Assembly (NCBI GenBank): GCA_034401135.1
Contig: JAWZSP010000001.1
Location: forward strand, 806,001-870,000
Length of the DNA: 64,000 bases
Direction of reading: 5' to 3'
Origin: Volutella citrinella
Lineage: Eukaryota; Ascomycota; Sordariomycetes; Hypocreales; Nectriaceae
Every line of letters begins with the position of its first letter. Position 1 is the first letter of the stretch. A program made the translations under genes and the position numbers. The notes below the pieces were generated by a model. That model was not told where the DNA came from. It was given only the letters and a program-made list of their open reading frames with translations, and searched no databases. This document shows positions 12,901 to 24,600 of the stretch, one piece after another.

Positions 12901-14710
12901 GACCACGCTCCTCGATTGTTTGGCCGACCGTACCTCTATGGGTGTCATCACTGGCGAGATGTTTGTTGATGGTAACCCTCGTGACATGTCCTTCCAACGC
13001 AAGACTGGTTATGTGCAGCAACAAGACCTGCACCTCCAGACCTCGACTGTTCGTGAAGCTCTGCGTTTCAGCGCCATTCTCCGACAGCCCGGCCACGTTC
13101 CCAAGCAGGAGAAGCTCGACTATGTTGAGCAGGTCATCAAGCTTCTTGACATGGAAGAATATGCTGACGCTGTTGTCGGTGTTCCCGGAGAAGGTCTCAA
13201 CGTTGAACAGCGAAAGCGTTTGACTATTGGTGTGGAACTGGCCGCGAAGCCTCCCCTGTTGCTATTCGTCGATGAGCCTACTTCTGGTCTCGACTCGCAA
13301 ACGTCTTGGGCTATTCTGGACCTTTTGGAGAAGCTTACCAACGCTGGCCAGGCTATTCTCTGCACTATCCATCAGCCCTCTGCCATGCTCTTCCAGCGCT
13401 TCGACCGTCTCCTCTTCCTTGCGAAGGGTGGCAAGACTGTGTACTTCGGCGACATCGGTGAAAACTCCAAGGCCTTGACCAGCTACTTTGAGCGCAATGG
13501 CGGCCACCCTTGCCCCCCTGATGCCAACCCTGCTGAGTGGATGCTCGAGGTTATTGGAGCCGCCCCCGGATCTCACAGCGATGTTGATTGGTTCAAGACT
13601 TGGCGCGAAAGCCAGGAATACGTGGATGTCCAGACTGAGTTGGAGAGGATCAAGCACGAGAAGCAGAACGAAAGCCAGTCTCTCGAGCAGGAGCCTGGAA
13701 GCTACCGTGAATTCGCCGCCCCCTTCTTTGTCCAGCTCCAGGAGAACCTGTTCCGCGTCTTCCAGCAGTACTGGCGCATGCCCGTCTACATCTACTCCAA
13801 GACGGCGCTTTGTACCCTGGTTGCTCTTTTCATCGGTTTCGTCTTCTTCCGGGCTCCCAACAGTATCCAGGGTCTCCAGAACCAGATGTTTGCCATTTTC
13901 AACCTGCTTACTATCTTCGGCCAACTTGTCCAGCAATCGATGCCCCAGTTCGTCATTCAGCGCTCCCTCTATGAGGTCCGTGAGCGACCCTCCAAGGTCT
14001 ACTCGTGGAAGGTCTTCATGCTGTCTCAGCTTATTGTCGAGATTCCGTGGAACAGTCTGATGGCTGTCATCATGTTCGTCTGTTGGTACTACCCCGTCGG
14101 CCTGCAGAACAATGCTGCCGAGGCTGGCCAGTTGACGGAGCGCGGAGCCCTCATGTTCCTCTTCCTCCTTGCCTTCCTCATCTTCACTGGAACTTTCTCG
14201 ACATTTATTATCGCCGGTTTTGAGACTGCAGAGGCTGGTGCCAACATTGCCAACTTGCTGTTCATGCTCTGTCTCATCTTCTGTGGTGTTCTGGCTACTC
14301 AGGACTCTCTTCCCAAGTTCTGGATCTTCATGTACCGAGTATCACCATTTTCGTATTTGGTCAGCGGTATGTTGTCAACGGCCGTGGCCAATGTGGACGT
14401 CAAGTGCGCTTCCAACGAGATCATGACCCTGCAGCCCCCATCTGGCGAGACGTGCGCAGAGTTCCTAGAGCCCTACATCGCCATGATGAAGACTGGATAC
14501 ATTACCGATGGAAACGCCACGGCTGACTGCATGTACTGCTCGCTGTCCAAGACCAACGACTACCTGGCTGCAATCAATGTCTTCTGGGTCGACCGATGGC
14601 GCAACTTTGGTCTCATGTGGGTTTATGTGCTGTTCAACATTGGCGCCGCACTGTTCCTGTACTGGCTCGCACGCATGCCCAAGAAGACAATGAAGAAGAA
14701 GCAGGAGTAA
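9923..14710 (+). CDS. Full-size PDR-type ABC transporter (ABCG), first copy
   Basis: Plasma-membrane drug/metabolite efflux pump of the PDR5/CDR1 family with reverse topology (NBD-TMD-NBD-TMD). There are three exons: 9923-10646, 10812-11851 and 11906-14710. The introns are 165 nt and 54 nt, and the spliced length encodes 1522 aa, normal for the family. NBD1 shows the fungal degenerate Walker A (GPPGAGCST, from residue 210), signature VSGGERKRV (326-334) and Walker B ending in WDNSTRGLD (about 349). NBD2 shows a canonical Walker A (GVSGAGKTT, 914-922), a degenerate signature (LNVEQRKRL, 1019-1027) and VDEPTSGLD (about 1043). This asymmetry, one degenerate and one canonical site, is standard for the family. 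The start is the first ATG after a CT-rich leader and is followed by the usual acidic, low-conservation N-tail. The substrate cannot be inferred. The gene is convergent with the MetE-like gene. Confidence 0.96.
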
Positions 14711-15356
14711 ATCACGGGTGGCTCCTGAAACGAAACAAAAAATTGAATAAAAAAACGAGGAGAGAAAGAAGCTCGTGTGGAGGAGGAATTTACATGTTCG
14801 GGTTAGAGACTTGTGGGAGGAAATGTGTCTCTAGACGGATGGATGGATTCGGTTGTTTACACGCATAGACGGCGACATACGCCCCTTTTCATTTATATGA
14901 TTTAGACACAACACATGTAATACTGTATGATGCACAAAGCAGAGAGGGGGCTTAGAATACCCACGCCACTATTCAATGAAAAGTTTTCTTACATTTCATC
15001 ATCATGTCTACATACTTGTTTGACTTTGCGGAATCGTTGAGTTCCTAGGCCGATGGTACACCACGCAGCCAGCATCGATCAACATGTGGGCCGTGGCCAT
15101 TGTGGCGTATATGGACCTTGTTTCTTCTCTTTTCTCTTGTTTTTTGCTTCAGTTTCTATGCTTTTTCTGCTGTTTTTTTCCCTTCGGCATGGTTTTCTTC
15201 TTCCCCTTCCAAGGCTACTTGAGCCTAGCTTGATATTTGCAGCATGTGTGTACAGTTGCTCCCGCAGGTGGGCCTCCGGGAAGGTTGAAGGAGGCAGCGA
15301 GACACGAGGGAGGGATTGAGGGGGAGAGAAATGGTGTCATGATGAGACGAGAAAAT
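14711..15356. other. Convergent 3' intergenic region
   Basis: This stretch of 646 bp lies between two convergent stop codons. T-rich runs around 15115-15185 and A-rich runs just after the PDR stop probably serve as 3' UTR/poly(A) signals. No gene is seen. Confidence 0.5.
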
Positions 15357-16547
15357 CTAAGCCTTGCCGGGCCAGATCTCGGCAGCGACATCCTTGACGA
15401 GCTTGAGCTTGGCAAACATCTTGTCCTCGGTCATGCCCTCGGCGCCGACGGCGACACTGGCGAAGCCGCACTGGGGGCTGATGCCAATGTTCTGGAGGGC
15501 CTGCTCGAGGGAGCGACCCTGTCCGTCGGCGACGATCTGGGCGGCGGCCAGGACGCGCTCCTTGATGAGGGCCTTGTCCTCGAGGGTCGGGTCCTTTGTG
15601 GTGACAACGCCGAGGACGACGTTCTTGTGGGCGGGCAGGAAGCGCAGGGGCTCGAAGCCGCCGGAGCGCGGGTTGTCGTACTCGAGGAAGAAGGTGTCGT
15701 AGTTAAGCGAAGTGAAGAAGCGCTGGGCAATCTTCTCGTAGGAGCCCTCGGAGAAGTGCATGGCCTTTGCGAAGTTGCCGCGGCAGATGTGCAGGCCGAC
15801 GTGCAGGCCAGCGGGTCGGTTGGCGATGCAGTCGTTGTGAGCCTTGAGGTACGTCTCGAACAGCTGGTCCGGGTCGATGCCCTCGTCCCGCAGCGACTGC
15901 AGCATTTCGTCGGAGCAGAAGTAGGCCAGCGTGGGGTCGTCGATCTGGATGTTGCGCACGCCGTTGTCAAAGAGCGTCTGCAGCTCCTGCTGGTAGGCCT
16001 TGGCCAGGTCGGCGAAGAAGTCAGCGTCGCTGCTGTAGGCGTCGCTGCTGTAGCACTTGCCGGGCGCTAGGCGCAGGTGGAAGTAGCAGGGCGGCGGCAT
16101 GGTGAACTTGCAGTCCTTCCACTGCTCCTCGGGCAGGCACGCCCGCAGCATCTTCCAGTTGTCCAGGTACGGGCTCGTCTCGTACTCAATCTTGCCCTCG
16201 CACACCGCCGCCATTGGGTACTGCTTGCCCGCCTTCCCGAGCGCCGCGATGGGCGGCGCAGACAGCCGCGCCAGCTCCCACGGCACCGGCTCGACCTCGC
16301 GGAAGCCCTTTAGCTTCTCAAAGAAGCCCGAGAAGTAGTACTTGCGGTCGAACTCGCCCGCCGACAGGGCCCGCACCCCGTGCTGCAGCTGCTTGGCCAC
16401 GATGTCGGCAATGGCCGTCTTCTGCGCCTCGGCCAGCTGCTCGCGCGTCACCTCGCCCGCGTCCGCCTTGGCCTGGGCCTGCGACAGCGCCTCGGGGCGG
16501 ATCAGCGAGCCGATGTGGTCGGCGTGGAAGGGCAATTGGGCGGCCAT
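15357..16547 (-). CDS. Stand-alone MetE-like (cobalamin-independent methionine synthase C-terminal domain) protein
   Basis: Single exon, 396 aa, matching only the catalytic C-terminal barrel of MetE-type methionine synthase rather than the two-barrel enzyme of about 760 aa. The zinc ligands of the family are all in place: His and Cys in HICRGN, Glu in FFLEYDN and Cys in SPQCGF. The N-terminus (HADHIGSLIRP) is the typical opening of these short proteins. The start at 16547 (MAAQLPFHADHIGS) is preferred over alternative upstream codons because conservation begins there, and a TATA-like CGTATAAGAG lies about 150 bp upstream. The expected chemistry is zinc-dependent methyl transfer to or from a thiol. 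Without the folate-binding N-terminal barrel the methyl donor is uncertain, so this need not be the housekeeping methionine synthase. A large open antisense frame over this gene is a composition artefact. Confidence 0.88.
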   Translation of the reverse strand: MAAQLPFHADHIGSLIRPEALSQAQAKADAGEVTREQLAEAQKTAIADIVAKQLQHGVRALSAGEFDRKYYFSGFFEKLKGFREVEPVPWELARLSAPPIAALGKAGKQYPMAAVCEGKIEYETSPYLDNWKMLRACLPEEQWKDCKFTMPPPCYFHLRLAPGKCYSSDAYSSDADFFADLAKAYQQELQTLFDNGVRNIQIDDPTLAYFCSDEMLQSLRDEGIDPDQLFETYLKAHNDCIANRPAGLHVGLHICRGNFAKAMHFSEGSYEKIAQRFFTSLNYDTFFLEYDNPRSGGFEPLRFLPAHKNVVLGVVTTKDPTLEDKALIKERVLAAAQIVADGQGRSLEQALQNIGISPQCGFASVAVGAEGMTEDKMFAKLKLVKDVAAEIWPGKA

Positions 16548-16699
16548 TGTGAGTGATGGTGTTGGGGATGATGGTGTTGACAATGTGCAGCAGATCAATC
16601 TCAAGGAATCAATCCGTCAGTCGATCAGTCAGTCAATTCGCCAGCAGCTCAATCAACGAGAAGAAACCCTCAATCCGTCTGCTCGGCATCTCCCACCCT

Positions 16700-16705
16700 C
16701 TTATA
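16700..16705 (-). promoter_or_regulatory. TATA-like element of the MetE-like gene
   Basis: On the minus strand this reads CGTATAAGAGGG, about 150 bp upstream of the chosen ATG at 16547. It is followed by a leader without long ORFs. Confidence 0.45.
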
Positions 16706-19700
16706 CGATCCGCGGCTCCAACATCCTCTTGGAGAAGCACCACTGGACGACCCCTCCCTCATGACAAGCCGCCGCCCGCTTCTGCTCCAATGGCGTCCCA
16801 TGCATTTCCCCAGGCTCCATTACCCCCCATCGCGAGATCCGGCGCTGCCCCGCAGTCAATCTTCGGCTCTCAACCACGGCTGTTGAAATGGCCCACTAAC
16901 GCTGGCTCGCTAGCTCCGAGTGCGCCCTTTTACTTCTGCCAACAGCCAGCGGGTGTCTGCCGAGACCAAAACTTGGGAGAAACCTGCCTTTGCTTATGGT
17001 TGCTCAACAGCTCTGCCATCAATTGCGCCAATGTTGGTCATGTTACATGTGGTGGCTCGCTCCCTGCATCATCACGTCAAGACCACCACCTTCCTGCCGT
17101 GTGGCACAAAGTGAATCTTGGCTGGCGCCATGCTAAAGTCCCTCTAGCTGGTGGAGCTTGCCACATAAAGTCGCCCTAGCTTGTGGCGCAGGTACTGGTG
17201 GTCTGCAGGGTTGCATTCCAAGTAGTCTGACCCGGGCTCCGAGGCCAGACTCAGGCACAGGAGCAAGTCATCCTCCTTCTCAGGCACACATGCTGAAGGA
17301 TCTCCTGCTCCACAAGCCGTGATACCTTTCTTCCCAGTCACGAATGCCCTACATGAAAAATGATGGCGGAGCACAATGCCAAATGCGGGGAGTAAGATGA
17401 ATGGCTCTTTTTTGAGTGAAGAGCACAGTCTGCTCCAAACAACACGACAAGCTCATGGGACAGCCACAAATGAAAAGAATTACAAGATTCTCGGAGGATG
17501 AGCAACTCGGCAGTTCATGCCGACCAGACACGCCGTGACATTTGAACTGCATCCGGCTCTCATCAGACCCTATCGCATGCTTACGAATGCATATCTCGAG
17601 AGAATATGAACCTCCAAGCCAAGAGTTCGTACGCAATCATACGCAGCATCTTGGGCCGTTTGAAGCGTTCGGCGCGACTAGCTACGGAGAAGGAATGGGA
17701 GACCCGGCCTTTGCAACTGCTCCTCAAGGCTAAACGGTCTCGAGGAAGATGGCTTCGTAAATTTGACAGTGGCAAAACACGGCAAGACTTGACTGCGGAG
17801 CTACCAGTTGGGCTATCCAAGACACGCCTTGTGCAAGGCATCGGCATCTCTCTCGGGTCTGCTCGGTGGAAATTCCCATATACTCCATCCTGGCGAAGGC
17901 ATCGGCACCTCGGATCTATCCAACATTTCTCAATACAGCTGGAATATGAAATCAAGAAGCTTCTTCAGACCGGAAATATCCCAGTTCGCCAGGACCTGCC
18001 GACCCAACTCCGCTTGCGCGCTCCATTCCAGCCCTGCGTTTGTTTTGGCCGCGTCCGTTGGCGTCTGTGTCTCAGATTTCTCCCGGCACTTACACCTTGA
18101 ACTGGGGCAAGAGCCTGTCACATTAATTATGCGGAGCCGGCGCTTGATGAGTCTTGCAGATCGGTATTTGGTCCGGGGAATTGTGGGCTGGGTGGCGATC
18201 CCAACCGCCAGGACAACAACCGCTTCCGGATGCTGCCTGAGCAGTCCATCACTTGCTTGCTGAAGGCTCTGAAGGGTTTGGAGTGCCCATGTGCATGTGA
18301 GCTGCAATAATTAATCTTATTGATTGCCATCATGATCCTAAATTGTGCTCGTGTTGGACAATTGATTGACATTGTGCATGTAGGGCGACATCCCCCGCGA
18401 CATTGGTTGTCTCGGGGTGGAATGATTATCCGAGTTTGCGAGTAAGATTTAGCACTCCTCGGCATAGGGCTCGGGATTGGCAAGTTGAGTAAGAGTGGTA
18501 TTCCTCTGTTTGTTTTCAACACGACTATGGTTAAATGACTGTGGCTAATTACAGGTCAACAGCAATAGCGACATGCTCTTTACGAGATATAGCAGAGAAA
18601 ACTCAACAAGGCTTTCGCAAATAATAGATCATTTTATCTTTTCCCAGTCCTATCTATCATTGGCAATCGCGATAATAGGACAACGCCAGCCCTTCCCTAC
18701 CCTACATCCACGATGCAAGCAGATCTGCACAAGACATCGGCCAATGTCTCAACTTTGACCCTGCGCCGAGCAGCCAAGGCAGCCGAACACGTCTAATATG
18801 ACTTTTTATCTGCTCCCGTTGGAGAAGATCAGAGATCAGACGGTGCGCAAACCAGATACGGAAAGCCATCTCCCGAGAGTTCTGTAGCCTGGCCATGGAC
18901 CTCACAACAACGAGCTGCGCAAAGAACGACTTGCGACTGGGAAACCGTTCGCAACTGAGGCAGTGCCGGCAACATGCCGAGGGGCCGCGATGACATCACG
19001 AGAATCGTCTTCGGCCTATCGCACGTATGTGAACTCTATTAGATTGAAGTGACCGGATGCAATAAGAGAAATGCGAAACTCTCTTCACTATAGACGCTCC
19101 ACGTACGAGAGCCGACGGCCCGAGTGAGGCTTGGTCAAGAATCCAATCCAATAGTCCGGTCAAGTCATGAAGTCTCTCGCACATGACAATCCGCAGGACC
19201 GGCCGGCTCGGCGGATCCGCGCGCATAGGGATACGTTGCATGACATCAAGGGCGAGTCCTATCGGTCTCAGTCACCCGGGACATTGCGTCCGAGGCCAGG
19301 CAAAGGGTTCGTGGCCTGTGCTGGCTGTGCAAGCTGTGTTAGCTGTAAATTTGGGCTCGCGTTGGCGGTAACTGGAATTCGAGCAATTTGGGCTCTCGCT
19401 GAGAGCTCAGCGGTAGCAGCAGTGGAGGGAATTCCTCTAGATTGCGGCAGTGAAGCCTCCAGGAAGGTCACGAAGTGAGACAGGTCAGGGGAACCTGGGC
19501 CGGCGCCAGGCCAGGATACATTCTTCACCACGATCTGAAGGGGGGTTGCCATGTCTCACGTCGCGAACGGACGGCCGCCCCAAACACAACGCAGCACCAG
19601 GCACCCTCCACATTCTGTGAACAGCGAGCGGCGATTTGCATTCGTCGAACAAACTGCTGGCCAACGGGATGCCGAGATGATGGGCTATCAGCCGTGGCAA

Positions 19701-19719
19701 GGGAGAGAGCCACGCGGGG

Positions 19720-19728
19720 GATAAATAA
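19720..19728 (+). promoter_or_regulatory. TATA-like element of the WSC gene
   Basis: GATAAATAA lies in a GC-rich setting about 180 bp upstream of the ATG at 19904. It is followed by a CT-rich leader and a CACCACCGCCACCAAG context directly before the start codon, which is typical of strongly expressed fungal genes. Confidence 0.45.
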
Positions 19729-19903
19729 CCGCCTCGAGTCCCGTCCATCAGCATCTTTTCCTTCACCAACCAACTCGCTTGAGCAGTCTCGATTCCTTCG
19801 CTTTCTCCTTTCCGAGAGCTTATTCCGGTCGTTACGTTCCTAGTCATTCGTTCAGTACCCTTAATCACAAAACCACTCCAAACTAATCACCACCGCCACC
19901 AAG

Positions 19904-21122
19904 ATGCACTACACCACGCTTCTCGCCCTGGCCATGGGCTCCGTCGCCTCGGCCCAGCTCACTCCCACTCCCACCAGCGGAATGCCTGAGCCCACTGGCA
20001 AGGCTGGCCCCAAGGCCGGTCTCATTGCTGGCGGCTTCATCTACAAGGGCTGCTACTCCGGCAGCTTTGTCGGATTCACCAAGAGGGGCGCCAACTCTCC
20101 CTCCAACGGCCCCGACAGCTGCGGCCGTCTCTGCGAGGGCAGCCGGTACTTGGGCCTCTACGCCGAGTAAGTATCTGAATGCGGACCCCGCTGCCAATGT
20201 CAGATGGCTAACACGACCACCAAATAGCTCCTGCTACTGCAGCGAGGAGGAGCTCACCGAGGAGGCCAAGAGGGAGGGTGACGATGTCTGCAACGCTGTC
20301 TGCCCCGGAGACAAGACTGCCACCTGCGGTGCTCTCCTGAAGACTGCCCGTAGCGTGCGTCGCCAGGAGGGTGTCCCTCCCAATGTCGCCATCTCCGTCT
20401 ACGTGTCCGAGGAGTACAATAACAACAACAACAAGGGCGACAAGAACAGCTACAACAACAACAAGAACAGCAACAACAAGGGCAACAACATCGACAGCTA
20501 CAACGGCAACAACAACGGCGACAGGAACAACAACAACAACAATAACAACGGCGACATCATCATCAACGGTGACATCACCGTCAACATTGCCTGCTATGGT
20601 GACTGGTGTATCCCCAAGGTTCCCTGCAAGGACTGCCCCCGCTACCGCGTTGTCTGCTGGGGCAAGGAGTGCAAGCCCGAGATCTGCCCCGAGGGCGAGG
20701 ACTGGATGCGCAAGGTCGAGTGCGAGGGCGAGCACTGCAGGTGGAGCGACTGCCGCAAGACCAACACCTGCGAGATCAAGGTCGAGTGCGAGGGCGAGGA
20801 GTGCAAGTGCGAGAAGATTGAGAAGATTGAGGAGAAGAAGAAGATCGTCTGCGTTGAGGTTGAGTGCAAGCCCGCCGCCTGCACTGGCCCCGACTGCTTC
20901 ACCAAGGAGGTCTGCGTCGGCGAGGTCTGCAAGGTCGAGACCCAGGGCGTCCCCTCTCAGCCTCCCTCTCCTCCCTCCGTGGGACCTTCGTTCGTTCCTC
21001 CTTCCTCCGGTGGCAACGTCGTCCCTCCCTCCACCACTCCCCCTCCCATTGCTGGCTCCAGCAAGATGGCCGCCAGCGCCGGCCTTGCCGCCCTCGTCGC
21101 CGGCGCCGTCTTCCTCCTGTAA
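19904..21122 (+). CDS. Secreted WSC-domain, Asn-rich, Cys-repeat protein with probable GPI anchor
   Basis: Exons are 19904-20166 and 20228-21122. The 61-nt intron (GTAAGT..AAATAG) interrupts the WSC domain, and the product is 385 aa. A signal peptide (residues 1 to about 18) is followed by one WSC carbohydrate-binding domain at about 45-135, with its Cys set visible in KGCYSG, SCGRLC, SCYCSEE and CPGD. Next come about 60 residues dominated by Asn runs with scattered Gly, Lys, Asp and Ser (20416-20570). A Cys-rich segment then repeats a VxCxGxxC unit about four to five times (VVCWGKEC, VECEGEHC, VECEGEEC, VCVGEVC). A Pro/Ser-rich linker follows, and the C-terminus is a small-residue then hydrophobic tail (AGLAALVAGAVFLL) with no cytoplasmic extension, which fits GPI attachment. 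It probably sits in the cell wall and binds glucan. WSC sensors are usually type I membrane proteins, so this is a different arrangement. Confidence 0.88.
20416..20570 (+). repeat. AAC-rich trinucleotide tract encoding Asn runs
   Basis: Runs of AAC with occasional AAT, AAG, GGC and GAC inside the WSC gene encode poly-Asn stretches of up to eight residues. Such tracts change length easily, so the protein is probably polymorphic here. Confidence 0.8.
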
Positions 21123-21657
21123 GAAGGCTGGTTGCCAAACAAACCGGAAAAAACCGTAACGAGTACACGAGAGGATTCGGTGCACATTCTTTTGGCGCCT
21201 CCCGCAAGCGCAATGTTGCGAACACATGGGGGCAGACCTGTTATTCTTCCAGAGATACTTCGCGGCTGCTGTGGTGGGATTCTGTCATAACAGGCTTGAA
21301 GCGCCATCGATGGTTGTCATTTAAGGACTAGGTAGTAATTTGGATCTTAATTTTCTCACAACCGCATGCTCTTCTCTCAAACCGTGTTGTTCCCGGTATT
21401 TCGATCTCTTATTTGAGGCTCATTTCTGTTGAAGGGGATGTTGCTGCGTGGAAGTGTCGCGACTTGCTCCGCCACAGCAAAAGGGTGTCATAATAAGACA
21501 TCGGTCCCGCAGATATTCATCGTCGGATAGGAATGGGCCGGAATGAGATTGTTTCGATGTGATATCAGCTCTTAGAGGTAAGGGAGGACGCGTTTGTTTA
21601 TTTGGGTCCATTGCTAGATCATCTCAGAAAAATATCCAAACAAACTCGGCTGTCCAT
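21123..21657. other. Convergent 3' intergenic region
   Basis: 535 bp lie between the convergent WSC and MRP genes. A T-rich patch near 21340-21420 may act in 3' end formation. No gene is seen. Confidence 0.5.
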
Positions 21658-24600
21658 TCAGCTTTCGGATCGGCCCTGGTTCTCAATTGCCCACAGCTCT
21701 CCGAACCGGGTGCCCTCAGTGCCCAGGAGCTCCCTTGGACTGCCCTCCTCCACCAGCGATCCCTTGTCCAGCACTACGACGCGGTCGAAAAATTCCACAA
21801 CCATCTCTAGCCTGTGAGACACCATGATAATCGTGTACCCTGAAAACTCCTGGCGGATAATCTCTTGCATCGCCCGGTCCGTCGCCTTATCTACGTTGCT
21901 ACTCACCTCATCCAGAAGCAAAAGGCCCCCGCTGCCACGCTTCTCGGCATTCGGTGTGGAGTCGCTGGCTGCAAGGAGACGCTCACGGATGCGGCGACGC
22001 AGAATGGCCCTGCCTAGAGAGAAGAGCTGCTTCTGCCCGGCACTGAGATCATCGGCGTTCATGCTGGCCTCGATGCCGCCCTTGTCGGCGACGAAGCCGG
22101 CGAGTCCGACAGTCTCGAGGGCAGAAAGACACTCCGCATCTGTACCGGCCTGCAGCGGATCAACATTGAACTTGATGGAGCTGCCGTCGGGCAGGAAAAC
22201 GGCGTCCTGGGGGATGGCGATGATGCGCTTTCGCAGCGTTGCGCGGTCGATCTCGCAAAACGGGATGCCGTCGATCTCCATGTTGCGGGTGCAGGAGGGC
22301 AGTGGGTCGAGAAGTCGTAGGAGGAGGAGAAGGAACGTAGACTTTCCGCTCCCTGTTCTACCACAGACGGCAACCTTTTGACCCGGAGAGATGCTCACGC
22401 TGAGGTTGCGGAGGACAAGCTTGCCCGGTGATGCAACACCCGAGTCCTCTCCGCTTTCAGGAGACGATTCGTATGAGGCCGACAAGTCCTTGATCTCGAT
22501 GCGGCCCTCCTGCGGCCACTCTGGTGGAGGCTCGAGGTCCTCGCCCGGCTGGTCCTCTGGCTTGACAGTCTCCCTAAATGTCTTCAGTCGGCTGACGGCG
22601 CCGAGGGACGTCTCCAGTGCCGTGTAATGCAGGATGAGACCGGTGATGAGGTCACCAAACTGGCGCCAGTCAGTCCTGCGTTGGTTCGGAGCTGGGTCGC
22701 CAGCCCAATCAGAACCATGGCCATGCCCATGACTACAAATCTGAGAACCGTGATCAACCACTGCTGGATCATGCTGAGTAGGTAGGCCGGGCGCTGCGAC
22801 TTATCCAACAGCTCATTGTTGTACGCAATGTCTGCAGCCTGCCAGCCAAAGGCCCGGACAGTGACGACGCCATTGATTGTGTCCGTAAAGTGGGTGCTGT
22901 AATAATTGTCAGACGGATATGGGCGTCCAGTGAGGACCTGAACTTACTAGAGAGGGCTCTTCGCCTCTAGGTCGAGCAATCTAACCTGTCGCGATGTACG
23001 GAGGTAGAACTTTTGGATGAGGAAAAGCACGCTGAATAAGAACGGATAGCCAATGGCCAAATAAGGGGCACCAGCCGCGATAACAGCCGTCATGCCCATG
23101 CAGTCTGCAAATTGCGTAACTAAGTTGGTCAGCGCCAGTGGGAGGTCGTTGTCGAGTAGTGTCATGTCCTGAGAGAACAGGTTGGTCACTATCCCAGAAT
23201 CAGTCGTGGTGAAGAAGCTCAGCGGCGCCTTGACGACGGTGGTGATGGTCGACAGATGAAGTGCTGAGCCTGAGTAGGCAATCATGTAGATGAAAGAGGA
23301 GATGGCGTTGGACTCCAAGATGACGAGACACATGACCTGGAGCATGGTGTAGATGCCAATGTAGAAGGCGAAAGGTCGGTCAAAAGCATCCTCAGACCAG
23401 AACTTGACCCACATTGTTGACATGTTGGTGTGAAGTCCATACAAGACGGCGGTAATGAGCATGCAGGTAGTGGGAACAACTCCTGCGTGGCGAAAGTAGT
23501 GCTTGTACACAGCCCAGTCACCCAGCTGTCTAGCCTTGTCGTCAAGCGCCTCAGCGATGGCGTTGGGGTTTGGCGTGGGTGCTGCCACGGCTCGCGGCTC
23601 CTCCCCGTCGTCCGATTGATTGCGGGAGTCCGCTTGCCCATCCTTGACACCAAGACTTTGAACGTACTTGTTGTTGACCACGAGATCTTGGAAAGAACCT
23701 TGTTCCACAACGGTGCCAGAGGTATCAAGGGCAATGATATGATCTGCAGTTGGCAAGTGTCGCACTGAATGGGTGCAGATTACCACAGTGGTGTTTCGTT
23801 GACGGGCAATGCCTTCAGGGCCAAAAACACGGCGGAACAGTCCGGCTTCAGTGCTGTTGTCAAGTCCGCTGAGGACATCGTCGAAAATCATCACGTCAGA
23901 TTCCGAGTAGAGGGCCCGCGCGACCGACACACGTTGTTTCTGGCCCCCGCTCAGCATAATGCCGTTACTTCCAATCTTAGTCTCGTCGCCCTGGGGCAAA
24001 AGCGCAATATCCGTGTTCAGTAGAGTGGCTTCAATGATGTCGTTATACTTCTTTTGGTCAAACGGACAGTGGCCGAGAATGTTCTGCTTCAGGGTTGCGT
24101 TGATGAGGAAGGGCGTCTGTTCACAGTAGCCGATCTGTGAGGCCGGGAAATGGGAAATTACAGCACCCGAAGACACGGGGCACTCGCCCAATAGCACTTT
24201 GCAAAAGGTCGACTTTCCAGATGCCACTGGGCCAATAATCATCGTGGTCTTGTTTGCCGGGATGGTGACATTGATGCCATTCAGCGTCTGCTTCTCCACG
24301 CCCCATCCGAAGCTACCGTCGCGGATGGAGAAAGCGACCGGCGAGGGGGATGCGGTGGAGCCACTGCTCTTCTCTGGATCGCCGGACTCGTCGCGGGGAT
24401 CATGCTGCTGGCGGAAGTCAACCCGGGGATCTGCCACGATGAACCGCTGGATGCGAGCAAGACAAGTCAAGGCAGATACAAAGCCGGGAATAACCTGGAA
24501 GAGTGACAAGAGCGGAGAGGTGAGTAGCACAATGTAAGACAATGACGTGAACATGGAGTTGACGTCGAGCCGTGTGGAAGTGAAGCCAAAGGTGATGATG

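Larger units (their letters stand above)
16548..19903. other. Intergenic region between divergent MetE-like and WSC genes
   Basis: About 3.4 kb. Each end holds the promoter and leader of the flanking divergent genes. The middle contains only weak ORFs, for example 17606-18100 (164 codons, no motif), an AT-richer patch around 18300-18700, and a short imperfect direct repeat (AAGGCATCGGCA at about 17836 and 17898). I support no gene in it. Confidence 0.5.

Noticed and set aside
12044..13096. 350-codon open frame antisense to the first PDR gene
   Set aside because: It overlaps conserved NBD2 coding sequence on the other strand and has no motif of its own.
15237..16070. 277-codon open frame antisense to the MetE-like gene
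   Set aside because: It is a shadow of C-biased third positions in the real gene. The product is Val/Leu/Gly-rich with no domain.
17606..18100. 164-codon ORF on the plus strand
   Set aside because: The composition is rich in Arg and Leu without a motif, and competing ORFs lie in other frames. The evidence is not enough for a gene.
20208..21227. 339-codon open frame antisense to the WSC gene
   Set aside because: It is the complement of the Asn-rich and Cys-repeat coding sequence. Its product is a monotonous Val/Ala/Leu polymer without motifs, and the sense strand has a full domain architecture.
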